Source of the DNA: Solen grandis
Lineage: Eukaryota > Mollusca > Bivalvia > Adapedonta > Solenidae
Length of the DNA: 64,000 bases
NCBI GenBank assembly: GCA_021229015.1
Contig: CM037778.1
Span: 14,351,294-14,415,293 of the forward strand
Direction: 5' to 3'
Shown here: positions 46,686-60,500 of the stretch, piece after piece
How positions within the stretch are numbered: position 1 is the stretch's first letter
Layout: the number at the start of each line of letters is the position of its first letter
Made by a program: the position numbers and the translations under genes
Notes under the pieces: generated by a model
What the model was told of the DNA's origin: nothing
Seen by the model: the letters and a program-made list of their open reading frames with translations, nothing else
Databases searched by the model: none

Positions 46686-48046
46686 TGTTAATGTCAATGA
46701 CAGCATGACTAAGTATGTGGATACAAAAGTATACCTGAATATATTTACGCCAAGATCAAACTTACTTTGAATGGATTGCTCTCCATTTACTGTATATACC
46801 TTGTACTTGAATATGTCTTGTAATGACCCTGTGAGTATTTTTTCTATCAGTTTTGAAATAAATGAAGTTCATCTGAGAAGAATGGGGAACTACAAAGATA
46901 TACAGAATTATGGGGACTGACAGCATCAACATGATTTCTACACCGTGTAACACAGCATGTGCAACTTTATGACAAGCTACTTAATCCTGGACACATTTTA
47001 CAAGAATATATACCCATAAATTTACCAGAAACATTATCAAACCTTAAGCTACATCAACAATAAGAATACTGCAGCACTAAGTCAGGTGTCTTGTAACAGT
47101 ATACACTTCAATTCAACTTTCTTTTGTAGGCACCAACTGGATACAAAATACCATATTGGGTTGAATAGCAATGGTTTCAAAGTATACATTGCCACAGTAA
47201 TGCCTATTTGTATCCTGCAAACACTTGTCAAATGTGATTTATGCCTGAAAAGTCCGATGTTTATTACTTTGCCAACGCTGAATCTATATTTTGACTAGAT
47301 CATACTATCTATAGCCACATCTTTGATAAAAAAAATTACAATAAACACCATTTGAATCAGTCAGTAGAGCAGAATATTATTTTAAATTTTTGAAGATAAC
47401 ATTTTGAGGCCTTAAGACTAACATCGTATATCAAGTGAGAATTTGGTTGCATTTTCTTACATGACCTTATTGCAAGCATCTCCTGGTTTTGATTGTATCC
47501 ACCATTAAGGTTAAAGCAAGTATGATTCCAGTTTGGGAAAGTGTCAATCATTTTCATACTTTCTAGCCTAGATAACCATTAAGTGACTGATTGCCTGTAA
47601 TGACAGTCTTACAAGGTAATCCCATCATCAGCTGGCTCCTCAACTACCTTTAATATTTACATGTATAGATGGAGAAAGTGGAAGAGAAGAAATTGTCATG
47701 AATGGTCTATTTTTACGTAAATACATTTTGGTCTTTTGGGGTAGGAGCTGGGGCAAAGAGGTATCGTGAACTCACATCCATCATCTTGTTATTTTGATTC
47801 AATATTTGCTGTATTTCTCTCTTTTTTTTTTTTTTTTTTTTTTTTAGGAGTGAATCTTAAATCGACAATGCAATTGAAATGACACCTTTATTGTGCATCT
47901 GTAATCCACAACTCCGATTAAAACTGTCAAACTGTTACAGTCGGTGTGTATCTCAAATCGACAATTCCAGTGAATTTCACTTTAATGAAACAATTTCAGT
48001 GAAATGTTGAGTATTATTGAAGTAAATATCCGCCATACAAGATAGA
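46686..48046. other. Gene-free stretch
   Basis: No supported exon. A poly-T run lies at 47822-47845. Open frames are short and unremarkable. Confidence 0.4.
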
Positions 48047-48298
48047 CTTGACTTGACTATTTGAGTTAACCGTCGCTTCGACAGTATTTCAGTCATATTG
48101 CGACGTCCAGCTAATGTGGATGAAGACCCGAATGCACGGAGACATCTGGTTAGAACCACCGACCTACCGCAAGCCAGCTGGAAGGCTTCCTCACATGAAA
48201 ATCCGAATGACTCTGCCGGGATTCGAACCCACGCTGTTAGGGGCTGAGTGAGTGTTAAAGTCAGAGACTTTAACTCTCGGCCACGGAGGCCCCGCCAT
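48047..48298 (-). repeat. SINE family B, near-complete copy
   Basis: Minus-oriented. Read in its own direction: GGCCGAGAGTTAAAGTCTC (A-box region), CACTCACTCAGCCCC, GGGTTCGAATCCC (exact B box), then CGGATTTTCATGTGAGGAAG and AGCTGGACGTCGCAATATG. The 128-codon frame overlapping it is not coding. Confidence 0.85.
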
Positions 48299-48619
48299 AC
48301 GAGATAATATGCTCCAGCCCATCGTGTAAGACTTAACACGAGTTTTATGCAACATAATAACATCGGTTGCTTGGAATGACCTTTGCTCTCCCCAGATAAG
48401 ACTTTTGTGAACTCACTGTTTTCACCTAGTGACTTTGTAAGTGTCGTAAAATACGTAAATTGTTATTTTTTTAAATTCTACAATTATGTCTATGGAATGG
48501 TTATGATTTGGTCCAAATGTCATGAACATAGTTTATCATATTCAGTGTTAAAATCATTGATCCGTGAGGTCTTAATATAGAGAAGTATGAGTGTGTAAGT
48601 TGTCTACGTGATCTTAGGA

Positions 48620-48725
48620 TATAATGGGCGGAGCTTGTTGCGGCGGCGGATGATTACGTCATGCTTTGCATGTAGCCTTATAAAATGTACCCGGTGATAT
48701 TGACTCTGAACTATCACGTGTACTG
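48620..48725 (+). promoter_or_regulatory. Promoter-like island
   Basis: In order on the plus strand: GGGCGG at 48626-48631, a CGGCGGCGG run, ATTACGTCAT (CRE-like) at 48653-48662, TATAAAA at 48679-48685 and CACGTG at 48715-48720. The block is GC-richer than its surroundings. The spacing of GC box, CRE and TATA box is promoter-like, but there is no transcript evidence. Confidence 0.4.
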
Positions 48726-48906
48726 TCAATCAAACGGGAGTTGGTTCCATAAAACGAGGTCAAAGGCAAAGCTGTATGGCGTGTGTGACAAACTGTTAAT
48801 ATGTTATCGTGTCGCTTGCGATAAATTCAATAAAATTTAAAATACAAACGCTAACTTATACGTACCGTCCCGCAAGAACGACAACTCGTACATTAATTCG
48901 TGCAAT

Positions 48907-49077
48907 ATGGTGTACAGTTCGTGTCATCATTCTTTTCCAAGAACAGAAGGTTCTGGCGTGTGTTCAGTGGACCTAACAGTCTCTAATGAGAGCGGTTGCA
49001 CCCCTGTTTTATCGCTGTGTAAAGAACATAAGCAGGGTACCAACTCGCCACCGTTAGCTAATGGTCGCGTTTACTGA
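48907..49077 (+). CDS. Candidate 56-codon open frame, unknown
   Basis: ATG at 48907 in a GCAATATGG context, open for 56 codons to TGA at 49075. The predicted peptide has five cysteines and a mixed composition (starts MVYSSCHHSFPRTEG), unlike the low-complexity frames nearby. A potential donor, AGCAGGGTACC, occurs at about 49032, so it could instead be a first coding exon of about 43 codons. It lies about 220 bp downstream of the TATA-like box at 48679. I recognise no family; chance is a real alternative. Confidence 0.25.
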   Translation: MVYSSCHHSFPRTEGSGVCSVDLTVSNESGCTPVLSLCKEHKQGTNSPPLANGRVY

Positions 49078-51071
49078 ACGCACGGCTAGGCTGCGTTAAG
49101 TAAACCATAACGCTCGCAACTGTTACGGATTTGTTCCCCAGCTTACACTCTATACGCTATGAAACAATGGGGATACAAACGCTAACGTTATGGAATTTAA
49201 AGGGTAACTGAACGCACGACTGGTTAGGGTTGAAACGAGTCCCATTTTTTTACCCGGGTACACGTTATACTATCACCCATTGCCATTGCATAAATAATTC
49301 ACCATCTGCATTACCTAACCTATTTCAATACGATACGGACTTTATGCACACAAAATATATCCTTCTTGAAGAAAGTGAAGATAACTTCTTGATAGAGTGT
49401 AGAATTCTGTTAAAGGCTATCATAACGAATTGGCTTTTGACGTGTGCATATGTTATAAAGAAAAGAAGTACATGAGGTATCATAATAGAAAATGCTGATA
49501 TCGGGTAACGGGTAATGTTTTTGCACCCGGGTACCAGCAATTTTCTACCCGATCCGCGGGTACCCGTTTCAGTCCTAGTTCTGGTATATAGAAAGATAGG
49601 AATGGACATATCTAATTCTTTATGATTGTTCATTTAAATGCTAGGAGACCTACATATTACATCAGGCTGAAGTATTTACATTGTCACTCTCCGATGGAAT
49701 TGTGCTTCAGTTAAGGATTGAAATCATTTGAATATTTTGTGCACACTTTGAAGCACTTTCTAAGATGAAATTCGTCTCGTACATAATGTTAATTGATGTT
49801 TCAAGGGAAACAACTCAATCAAACATCCATTGAGTGTAACAGCCAAGTACCGCCCCCTTTTAACCGAATTACACAATCTTTTTTTTTTTCATTTTGCGAG
49901 GTAAAAAATAGCTCCGAATAGACGTTATTGTTTTTCTCCGTGTATGCCATTTTTTTGGTACTACAAGTTTGTGTTTCTTTTTTAAAAGTATATAAAAAAT
50001 ATTATTTTATCGTCCTAAAAATCATTCCCTTTCTTTTTATCGCGACGCTTTACGTAAACGATTTTGCAAATAAATACACTATTTAATTGTTAGATAGGAA
50101 ATGTTAAGTGCGCATGTGCGTCATAATTTGCATATAGAATGAGGACACATTGATATTATCATGCTGGCTATCAGACAGTGCAAACGACACTGCCTTCCAT
50201 ATCCAAAAACGTGTGTGAAGTAAATATTTTATTCTAAATAAGAATAAGTTTTAAAACTCAGTCCATGGATCTAGCTTTCCCAAGTCAGTGCTGTCTCCGT
50301 TACTGATGATGTTGTTGTTGTTGCTGGAGTGTGTGTCGTGTCTGAATTGCGTGTGTGTTCAATAAAATGATAGTAATAATAAACAAGACAGTATTTCTTT
50401 TTATAGAATATATTACATCTCGCTACTGATATAGTTTTGAACTACGTAAGAATGAATCACATATTTGTTTAACGTTTTATACGTGCGTAATTAATTTTTA
50501 TTTTCAACAGCACACAAGTTTGATCTGTTTTCATGAAAAATAAGAACAATAAAAACAAAATTGAAGCTACATTTGGCAAATACATTTGTGAAAATCATAT
50601 TTAATATCTAATATGAATATGTGACAGTCAAATTTGCTTTAAAACTCAATAAACTGATGTTTTGTATAAAAAGTTATACATTTTATAATACATGTATATG
50701 ATAACTTAGATAGTGTCTGCATCATATAGTGGAAAATAACAAATTTCCCCTTTTTGTAGCAAGTAAAACTTTAAAACGTGTTGTCCTATATAGACAGTGT
50801 TTATATCTTCTTTCTGAAAGCTTAAGATTTTAAAATTGCCTCCAAGGAGAAACAGATTATCAAGTCCTGAAAACTATCTAAAAATGTTAAATGTCTTTAC
50901 TTTGTTTTATGTCAAACTTTCAGAACATGTAATCAATGACTGTCAGAAGAATTTTCCTTGTAGAGGATGAAGATATATGTGCTATTTCAGGAGTAGGTTG
51001 TTTATATAAGTACCGATATTAATAAATGATTCAACATTATTTTTAAAGATGTCCATTATGAATCACTGAAA
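49078..51071. other. Gene-free stretch
   Basis: No supported exon. GTTACGG/ACTGAACGCACG motifs recur near 49070-49085 and 49205-49220, suggesting a small local duplication. A GTTGTTGTTGTTG tract lies near 50309. Confidence 0.35.
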
Positions 51072-51077
51072 TTTATT
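51072..51077 (-). terminator. Possible polyadenylation signal of the membrane-protein gene
   Basis: Plus-strand TTTATT reads AATAAA on the minus strand, about 137 bp beyond the stop codon at 51214-51216. Position and strand fit; no cleavage evidence. Confidence 0.4.
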
Positions 51078-51213
51078 TAGGTTTTTTTTCTTTTCCTTTT
51101 CTCCCTTTCACTTCGAATAAACAAAACTTTGTAGTTAATAAACAGTTCATTTCTTTGTAAAAAAATGATGTATTTGTTTTTTGGGGGTATTACGGAATAT
51201 CAAGAACATGTTC

Positions 51214-51345
51214 CTATATTTTGAATTTGTGATAAACAATCGCACCCACGCAAATCGATTCGACCAAAATCATGAGCAGGATGAGAACCGAAGGCACCCA
51301 AAACATCGAGTTCAAGGCACATGGATGGCTTGTGGTTTTTGAAGG
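51214..51345 (-). CDS. Membrane-protein terminal exon: helix and stop
   Basis: Encodes 43 residues and TAG. An acceptor after CAGAG (exon from 51345) keeps phase 0; the alternative, two bases earlier, would not join the exon at 54914. The core FWVPSVLILLMILVESICVG is a clear transmembrane segment. Confidence 0.7.
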   Translation of the reverse strand, partial: PSKTTSHPCALNSMFWVPSVLILLMILVESICVGAIVYHKFKI

Positions 51346-51488
51346 CTCTGAAATAAAAAAAATAAAATAGGGGATAATTGGTTGTTTTAATGGAATATCT
51401 CGCACTCAAAGAGAAAATGTTGATTTTCCTCCTCCGAGATGAATAAAAGTAAAATTCCGCTGAATCTAACATCTTTTCTTCTTATTTT

Positions 51489-51519
<31 letters not shown>

Positions 51520-54500
51520 ATTTTATGCTTTTCTGCCACGCATTATATATTGTTACTGCTACTTCATAAATTTTAACCGATTGGAAGACACAAATTCCCG
51601 AAATCGCACGAATCGTTATTCGGTCCAAAAAAAAAGTCCAATAAATGAACACAAAGAAAGCGTGTAATCAACATTTCTTTCAGGTATTTCTTGAAGAAGC
51701 TTTATTACAATTTAGAAATCAATATTGAAATGTCTTCTTTTTCCTTTTAATGTAGTCCCGTTACAAAACAGTGAAACCGTGAAATAACCTTTTAATTCAC
51801 TGAGATTTCCCAACAATCCGCCGAAAAGCACTAATTAACAAATTACTGATCATTTAATTTTTCAAATTTAGATATGGATGCCATTTCAGAGGAAAATCTG
51901 GTGTCATGGAACTCCATCATCATCAGCAACATTAACATCACTTCATCTAAAATGTGGCAGTTCACACTTAAATGTTAAGATGGGGAAAATATATAATTTC
52001 AAAAATTAGAAGGCTCATCAAAAAGTCGTGTTATTTATTTATTTTTTTTTTATTTATTTATGTATCTGTTTATTTATTTAAAATGAGCGAGCATTTTGAT
52101 GATCAAAAATGGTCATAATTAGATTCATACCGTCATTTTAATTAACTACGGTGGAATAAAGGGGACATGGAAGAAATGTTTTAAATCGTGTGCGCATGCG
52201 ATACCCACTGCGTTCACATGCTATAGTTATCGCATTGCACGCGGTAACTAAAGTTTTAGCTTGCTCGCACGATCTAAAAATAGCTCTTCTTTTATGTCAC
52301 CGTTATTTACAGATACTTGAAGTTAACTTCACGTATAAGGATCGCGATTACAGCGAATTCCCTGTTATACAGAAATAAGAAATTCCGGCTATAGCGAACA
52401 GGAAAGCGTTCCCGTCGAGTTCGCTTCAAGCGGATTTTACTTTTATTCCAGGCCCGACAAGAGCCGGCACGGTTCCTGATAGGTTTTTTAATTGCTGAAC
52501 TGTGTTGTGCGTTTCTCCGTGCCTGCCTTTACATGATGCAATATTGTAAAGGGAAAAAAATATTCATATATGATGTCTCTCACATTTTCTTGTCTTTTTT
52601 TATGATAATGATTATGGCAGATGTCATAATGTTTTCCGATATTTAAAATTCAGCTTTACGTTTTTATACCTGATTTTGTGTAAGTACAATATTACACTCC
52701 GCAGATAAAACCTAACACGATAAACTAAATTTTAAATATCGGAACACATAATGACACCTGTTATAATCATTATTACAGAAAAGTTCAAGAAAAGACGAGA
52801 GTTATATATCTATATAAAGATTTGTAGACAGGTCAATTATAATAATAGTAATGTTTATATAGTGGTCATGATGTTTGAGTATTTCGCTGATCAGTGTTTA
52901 GTAGACAGGTCAATTATAATAATGTTTATTTAGTAGTCATGATATGCTTGAGCCATGTGGCATGACGCCTGTCAGGTTAGGAATGGTCACTGGGTGACAG
53001 GCAGGAATATTGAGAAATTGGTATTTTCTGCATGTCAATACCCAGTTGACATATTCTGCTCACAGATGTTGTTATTAACTGCGAGTGAGTGAGTACCCCC
53101 ATCCCTATATATACTAACACTCCCATCTTCACAATACACAGACTTCCATCTCTCTCTCACGAGGACTCTTACAGTCAACTCTTGGTTCTTGGTTTGAACC
53201 TAAGTATGTATTAATGCTGTCTGCTAGAATGCGTCTGGTGAGTGTTGATTTACCTTTCTCTTTCAACTTAATCATATATTTTTGTTCAGTATTATTTAAA
53301 ATCAATAGAAATTTTTTTAAAAATAAATTATAAAAATTAAATTTATTTATATTGATCCTGATATTGTGGAGTTTACTCTAAGATACTTATTTTTTCCAGG
53401 TTTCAATATATAAAATCCAATAAATATATGAACTCCGATCAAGAGTTGTCATATCTGGCATCTCTACATATTTTTTTTGCCATTTTAAAAGTACATCATG
53501 TAAAGACAGGCACGGTGAAACGCACAACAATGTTCACCAATTAAAAACAGTTTTAGGAACCGTGCCGGCTTTTGCCGGTCCAGAAAAAATACCATGCTAT
53601 ATAATGACGTCATTATGACACAGTTAATTCTAAATCCATGGAGTACAGTTCTTCTGAAGACCTCTTTCTCCGCAAACCGTCAGACGGACAAGACTGTTGA
53701 AAAAGAAATACAAACGGTAATAGTGGCAAATGAGATTTGGGGATGTAAAAAAATATTCAACAAGAAGACGAATTTAAAACAACTTTTTATGTGGCAGTAT
53801 AAAAGACAATACCGTACAGTGTACACAATTAAGCAAAAATGTTGTTTGTTTCCACTTACATCTTCCCCAAATCAAATTTGAAAATGTCAACGACACTGTG
53901 TTATTTTGTATCAATATAGACACATCTTTATATCTAGGCCTAAATAATATTTTGAGGAAGATGAAACTTAACCTCGTCAGCTGGATTTTTTATGATCGAT
54001 AAAATGGAAAAGTATGACTGATTATCATATTAATAATCATCAATCAAACAATTTTAAATTAATGGGTCTGTATATATTTATAATAATTGATTGATTTGTA
54101 TAGGAAATATACTTTAGGGCTAATTAAAAAAAAAAAATTAAATTAATTTTGTCATTTTTACAAGACACAAAATTAGAAAATATCCTTTTTTTTTTTTTTG
54201 TTTTTTTTTTTGTTGTTGTTTTTTTTTTGTGTGAATGACGTCTAGGAATTAATTTTGTTTGAATAATCAACAAGGTTTTGGCATTTTCATGTATTGCCTT
54301 ATTGGTGATACAATTTAATGAGACAATAAATCAATTAATATTGTACTCAGCTTTGAAAGCGAATCTATTTTCAAACATTTCTTAAAATTACCCCCTTCGT
54401 AAAACACAATTCACCCGTCAAAAACCCGCTGGCCCAAACCATGAGGTCAGATGAAAATAAGAAATGTCAACTGAAAGTGCTTCCTTAGAGCCTTTATCCA

Positions 54501-57500
54501 ATATCGTAAAAAAGTTATTTAAAAAAAATAAAGGGAGATAATTAAAAAAAATGGAACCAGGTAGTTTAAATGTTTTTGTCACAACACTTCCCTACATCAC
54601 AATCTATGTTTATCTTTATAAATTTCAAGTCTAAACCTTACATGATATTTTTGTTATTCATTTATATTTCAAGTTTTAAGTCAATGACTGTTTTAGGAAT
54701 GCTCAGACAAGATAAAAAAAACAAAACATTATGATATTAAATAAAGGGAGATAATTAAAATACGGTTTTTGGTCACAGCGCTTCTATGTTTAATTTTATA
54801 AATTTCAGGTCTAAACTTTAAAGTTTTCTGCAAACAGACTTGACAAAATATATCGATTATAAAATGAGAATTGACACGAATGCCACTTTACACAATAATT
54901 AAGTAGCTCTTACATCTTGGCAAACATTATCAGCTGGGGTGACGTCGCCTGTGCAAAATCCATAGGTAACCCTGAAGTACGCTTTTCCCACATTTGGAGA
55001 CACAAATACAACACTAGGCAAGAACGCAGCAAACTTCGGCGTGTCAAGAATCCAATAGTTAGAAAAAACGGAGGCGGCGTTCGTGTTGTGTTTGAACGGC
55101 AGGACAGTTGACCATGGAGATGTAGTCTGGCTATTGCATCTAAAAGAAAACAATGCATTCAAGGTAACAACTGTAACAGAAAAAAAATGAGGCATTCGAT
55201 GTAAAGGCTGGGGCATTGGAGGTAAAAGCTATGGCAGAAGAAATGAGGCATTCTATGTAAAAGCTATAAAAGAGGTGAGGCATACTAGGTAAAAAAAAAA
55301 AGGTAAAAGTTATCAAAGAAATGAGGCATATTAGGTAAAAGTTATAAAAGAAGAAATGAGGCATTAGAGGTAAAAGCTATAAATGAAGAAAAGAGGCATA
55401 AGAGGTAAAAGCTATGACAGAAAAAGTAAGGTTTAGAGGTAAAAGCTTTGAAAAGGAGAAATGAAGCATTCTGGGTAAGAGCTAAAAGCAAATTTATATC
55501 GAACAATAACTGTCATTAAAGATGATGAATACCCCAGATACCGCTTTGTTACTGTTTCCATGTCAGACAGTCTTGATAAAGTTGAAGTATAAAAATAAAA
55601 ACACACCAAGACCAGGTAAGGTTCTGACACACTTACACATGTACTGCCGACAAAAAAAAAATAAATAAATAAATAAATAAAAAGATAAGCCAAGGATATG
55701 TTCAACTTGTGTTTGTTTCTTATAAATGTTTTAAAGTTATATACAATCTGGCCAAAAGGAGCTGAAAAATAGAAGGAAATAAAAAATATTCAAGAAATAT
55801 GACAAGGGGGAGGGGGAGATAACTCAATGAAAACTGAAGCAGGCTTGACATACCTATAATATGAACAAGTAGGCTTGGTATTTATAATTGTTGTAAAATT
55901 AAATTACATGTATCTAAGAAAAAAGTGTGTATAAAAATATATTCAGTTAATAAAGGGGCGTTAACTCATAATTTAATTAAAATTTATTTTACAAAGGGTC
56001 ATGACTCAAATAAAATCAAGCAAATCATGATGTGCTAATGATTTTTTGCAACGCAACTACACATGCTGTGAAGTTAAATTAAAATCAGACCATTGGTAGC
56101 CGAGAAATAGCGCAGACAAAATACATTAAAGAAATATAACAAAGGGACATAACTCATTTACAATCAAGTGAATCATGATGTGCCAACGATATCGCAACAG
56201 GCTTTTTAATTAAACCAAAACCCAAGAATAGCGGGCAAAATATATTTGAGAAGTATAAGAAAGGACCATAACTCATTTCAAATCAACCAAATCATGACTT
56301 GCCAACGATATACGCAACTAGGCTTGAAACTTATCAGTCTTACAAATATTGATCAAATCCGACCAAAGGCAGCCGAGAAATGGGCGGACAAATCTCAACC
56401 AAAGACAGACCGACCGAGAAACGGACCGACTGACCGACGGACGGACCTGACTCGAATAAAACTCCCATTTACTTCTTATCTGGGGGTATGATAATTAATG
56501 AATATAAAAAAAAACTCTTTTGTTTGTCAAATTATACCTTAAAATATTATGTTAAATAACAAATATGTCTATTTAATAAATAACAAGTGTTTCCCTATCA
56601 TAAGTTTGTCAAATTAACTCCCTCAGGTATAAATAAAATAAGTCGTCATAAAAAATCAAAACACAGCTCGTAGTTCCAAAACTGTCGTAAGGTCAGGTAT
56701 ACGGTCATGTGAAGTGAGAAGCTGTCGCAGCGATTTCACTGCCATTGTTAGTGACAGTTTGCTCTACAATTATGCATAAGGTTATATAAACTGTTGGAAT
56801 ATTACAAATGTATGCCGACCCCGGTGACCGAATGGTTAGAACTTCCGATTCGGGAGGCCGTGAGTTCGATCACCGGCCGCAACATACCAAAGTTGTAATA
56901 AAGATACTGGTATAGCTCCCTTGCTTTACGCTCAGCATATACGGGTTGTTTCAGGACTAGTTGGCCCGGTGTCAGGATAATGTGACTGAGTGTGGTATCA
57001 TGCCACATGTCTACGGCGTGGTACTGCGGTGTGGCAGCACTACATCTGTCTCAAGTAGACATAATCTCCAAATGACTGAAATACAGTTGGCGAAACCAAT
57101 ATCCATCATTGAAAATACTAAAATAATTATAAATAAATAAAATAGTATTACTAAGATATAAAGTAAGTGTATTTATATGCAACTAATGTTTTTTTTTCCT
57201 ACACCCATACTTTCTAGTTCACAAAATATTTACAACATAGAACGATCTATATGACAACATCAATGTTTTCACAAATTAAAAGTGACCTCTATGTCGGATA
57301 TAATCTATTAAGACATTTCTACGTACAATAGAAGTCTACGCTCGGTACGTTTGTCTCGATCTTCTATTGCCTGAAGAGATGTCTCAATAGGCTCTACCCG
57401 ATCAGCAAGCCGCCGTTAGAACCTGTACTTACCCGCTTGAATGAAGAACGGTGGAGCCAGTAAACGACGGGTTTATTTGCTACAATCAAATCCGTCACAT

Positions 57501-60500
57501 GGATAGCAAACTTATCTGAAACATTAAATATCACGTGGTTGACTGTCACGTGAGTAGCAGACTTTTGACCGTCAGTTGGATAGCAATCTAATTTTCAACA
57601 ATTTAATATCAAGTAGCCGACATTACTGATGGTTTGTCGTTCATTCACTATCAACAATGATGTGACCAGTCTTTTACCGGACCGTTATTTACTGAGATAT
57701 ATCATCGATATTTTATTTATAAAAGATGCAAACAAAAATCTTAGCAAAATCTTATTAAGTAACCAAGAAATAAACTGTATCCAAGAAATAAACTTGAATA
57801 ACGATAAGTTTCCTTTTATTTTTTGATAAAACTTGTTGTGTACATCTGCACGACTTTGTTCGTGTATTTCTTTGGAGCGATATTCAGATCTAATTCTGTA
57901 TTCCGTCATGTTATGCGTATGGACCATAAACGTATATTGTTGTGTTTGCGACGAGATGCATGGCGACAGATATATATATAATTATGTATGTATGTAAGAG
58001 CACGCCTTGTTAATTAACGGTTGGTATAAACGTCTAATTGCTAAAGAAGTATTCAGTGAAGATGCACGATTCCAGCGACTTTGAAGTTTTAAACTCTTTT
58101 GCTCAAAGTCTATAAAGGCTTATATTTACTTTAAAACGCTCATGATCACTCGATGGACCATGATCATTATTTTAATGATGGATGGATTACCTTAGGTATT
58201 GATTAATTTTATTCCATAATGAACTGTAAAATTTTTCATAAATATTAATTTACTGGAATGTAAATAGTTTCCTAATGAATATTCATATGAAGTTTGACCT
58301 TTCGGTGAATATTCATTATTTGATCTGTAAAAAAACATTACCTCATGAATATTCATATAAAATTTGACGTCTTGGTGAATATTCATTATTTGATCTGTAA
58401 AACATCACTTCAAAGATATCCATATAAAAATTACGTCTTAATTAATATTCATTAAGTGAATTGTAAAAGTGTTAAACATTATCTCGTGGATATTAAAATA
58501 AAAGTGTATGTCTTATGGAAAAAAAAAAATTCTTTGTTTTGCAAACTGTGAAGAATCTGAGCCTAATACAATATTGTATGAGCAGGCTTGAATTCCACCA
58601 ACAATACTTAGCGCTTGAGAATACTCAAATTCTTAAACTTGGTAGACACACATTCCTCCATTACTATTTTATGAAATATTCAAGTAGACGCCTAAGCTGA
58701 AATGAATTATTGCCTTATTTACTAGCAACAATTGATTAGAAATGAAACATTTCGGTATATTTATTAGAGAAACGAGAGTTATGAAATTCGCCCTTAAGTA
58801 CGCGCCCTTTACTAAGCGCCAAGAATTGGTGGAATTTGACCCTGAAGCTGTCGGATCTTTGTCTGCTTTGTTTGCCAAGGCGTAAGACACGTCTGTAAAA
58901 GGTAACGGATAAATACATTACCAATATTTTCAGATAGAGTTAAATCTTCGTCTATCAAATGCGTCCCCATCGTCATCTGAAAACAACAGAAGGTGTCCGT
59001 GTAGTAATCTTATCCCCTATTTCAAAGACAATTGCATTCAGATAATCATGTATAGTCATTCACACCAAAATTCATGCGCGGATCCAGAGGGGGTGTCAGG
59101 ATACCCTAGGATTTTACTGTTATACTAAGAGTAAAACGAAAAGAACCCACTTATCCCCCCTGTAAAATTCTTCAAATTATGAAAGAAGGCACGGACATCC
59201 CCCCACCCCACGTTTTTGGACCCCCGCTGAGGTAAATGGCTGGATCCGTGCATGTAACTTCATCATATTTTATAACGATGTTCATATGTATATGTTTCAT
59301 TGTTTTACTATATGTTACCAACGAAACATTTTTAACAATTTAAATAGAGACACAATGCATGCCTTTTGTCGTTTTATATATTACTTTGAAACATAGGATT
59401 TTATTTTTGTGTGCAATTGATTGTTTGTACTTAACCTTGCTGATTTCATGCCTGCGTACCACGCCTTAACAAACAGTATTGTTTCAGTATTTCCACACAG
59501 GTACTAGATTAAAAATTTTTTAAAAAACTTTGATGTTTGCCTTTATTGTAGTAATAGTGATTGAAAAAGTCCTTGTTAGCATAAATTGATAACATACCTT
59601 TGAAAATGTAATTTCAAACTCTGTTTTATAGATTATAGAAATACAACTAAATGTCATTAATTTTGGATGTACGACAAGACAGTGCATTTTATGTTATGGG
59701 AAATCATTGTACCAACTATATTTATTACTGCAATTCAAAAAGCGCATAATACAAATGGAAATGAAACATTATAACTTAAAGGCGTTTGAGCGGGTTTTTT
59801 TTCTAGAGGACAGATTTTTCTAAAAAGTTGCATATAAGTACTTTAGACTTTATCTAAAAGATACACGAATTAAAAAATAGGGGGTCACCATGCTTGTTTT
59901 AGAGATTTAGCTTATGGTAGAGCATCACTTTTTGATAAAATTTGTTGAAAAACTTGGCTTTAAAAAAAAGAAAGATTTCTATTCTAAATACTGTTAAAAA
60001 TTTTAAAATTTTTTCTTATAATGTATTCTATAAGTTACAGATAAAAATACTGTCAAATATGCATTAAAAATACAAAACGGACACTAAATCTCATTTGTGC
60101 CTGGACCAAAATGTATACAAAACCTATCCCAAAACTGTGAAAACAATTCAACGGACAGATTTCTTTTATTTTTTCAGAGTCAGTCCTTTGATATAAATGT
60201 TTTCTGAAAATGTAAAAAAAGACATACCATACCAGGTTTTTTTTTTTTTTTAACTAAAATTGCTTTTTTATTGAAATTTCAGCCAATTTTGCATAAAATC
60301 ACTAAAATGTGACTTTTTGTACCTTCAAAATTTGGAAAATATACGTTTAATGATATTATTAACACATGTATCTTAAAATATTGGCTTTCTTCTATCATTC
60401 TACTTAAAATAAATCATAAATTCAAAAAAAAATACCAAAAACAAAATCATCTGTAACCTAAAAGTGATCCATTCAACATGTGAAGTGCCAAAACGACGTT

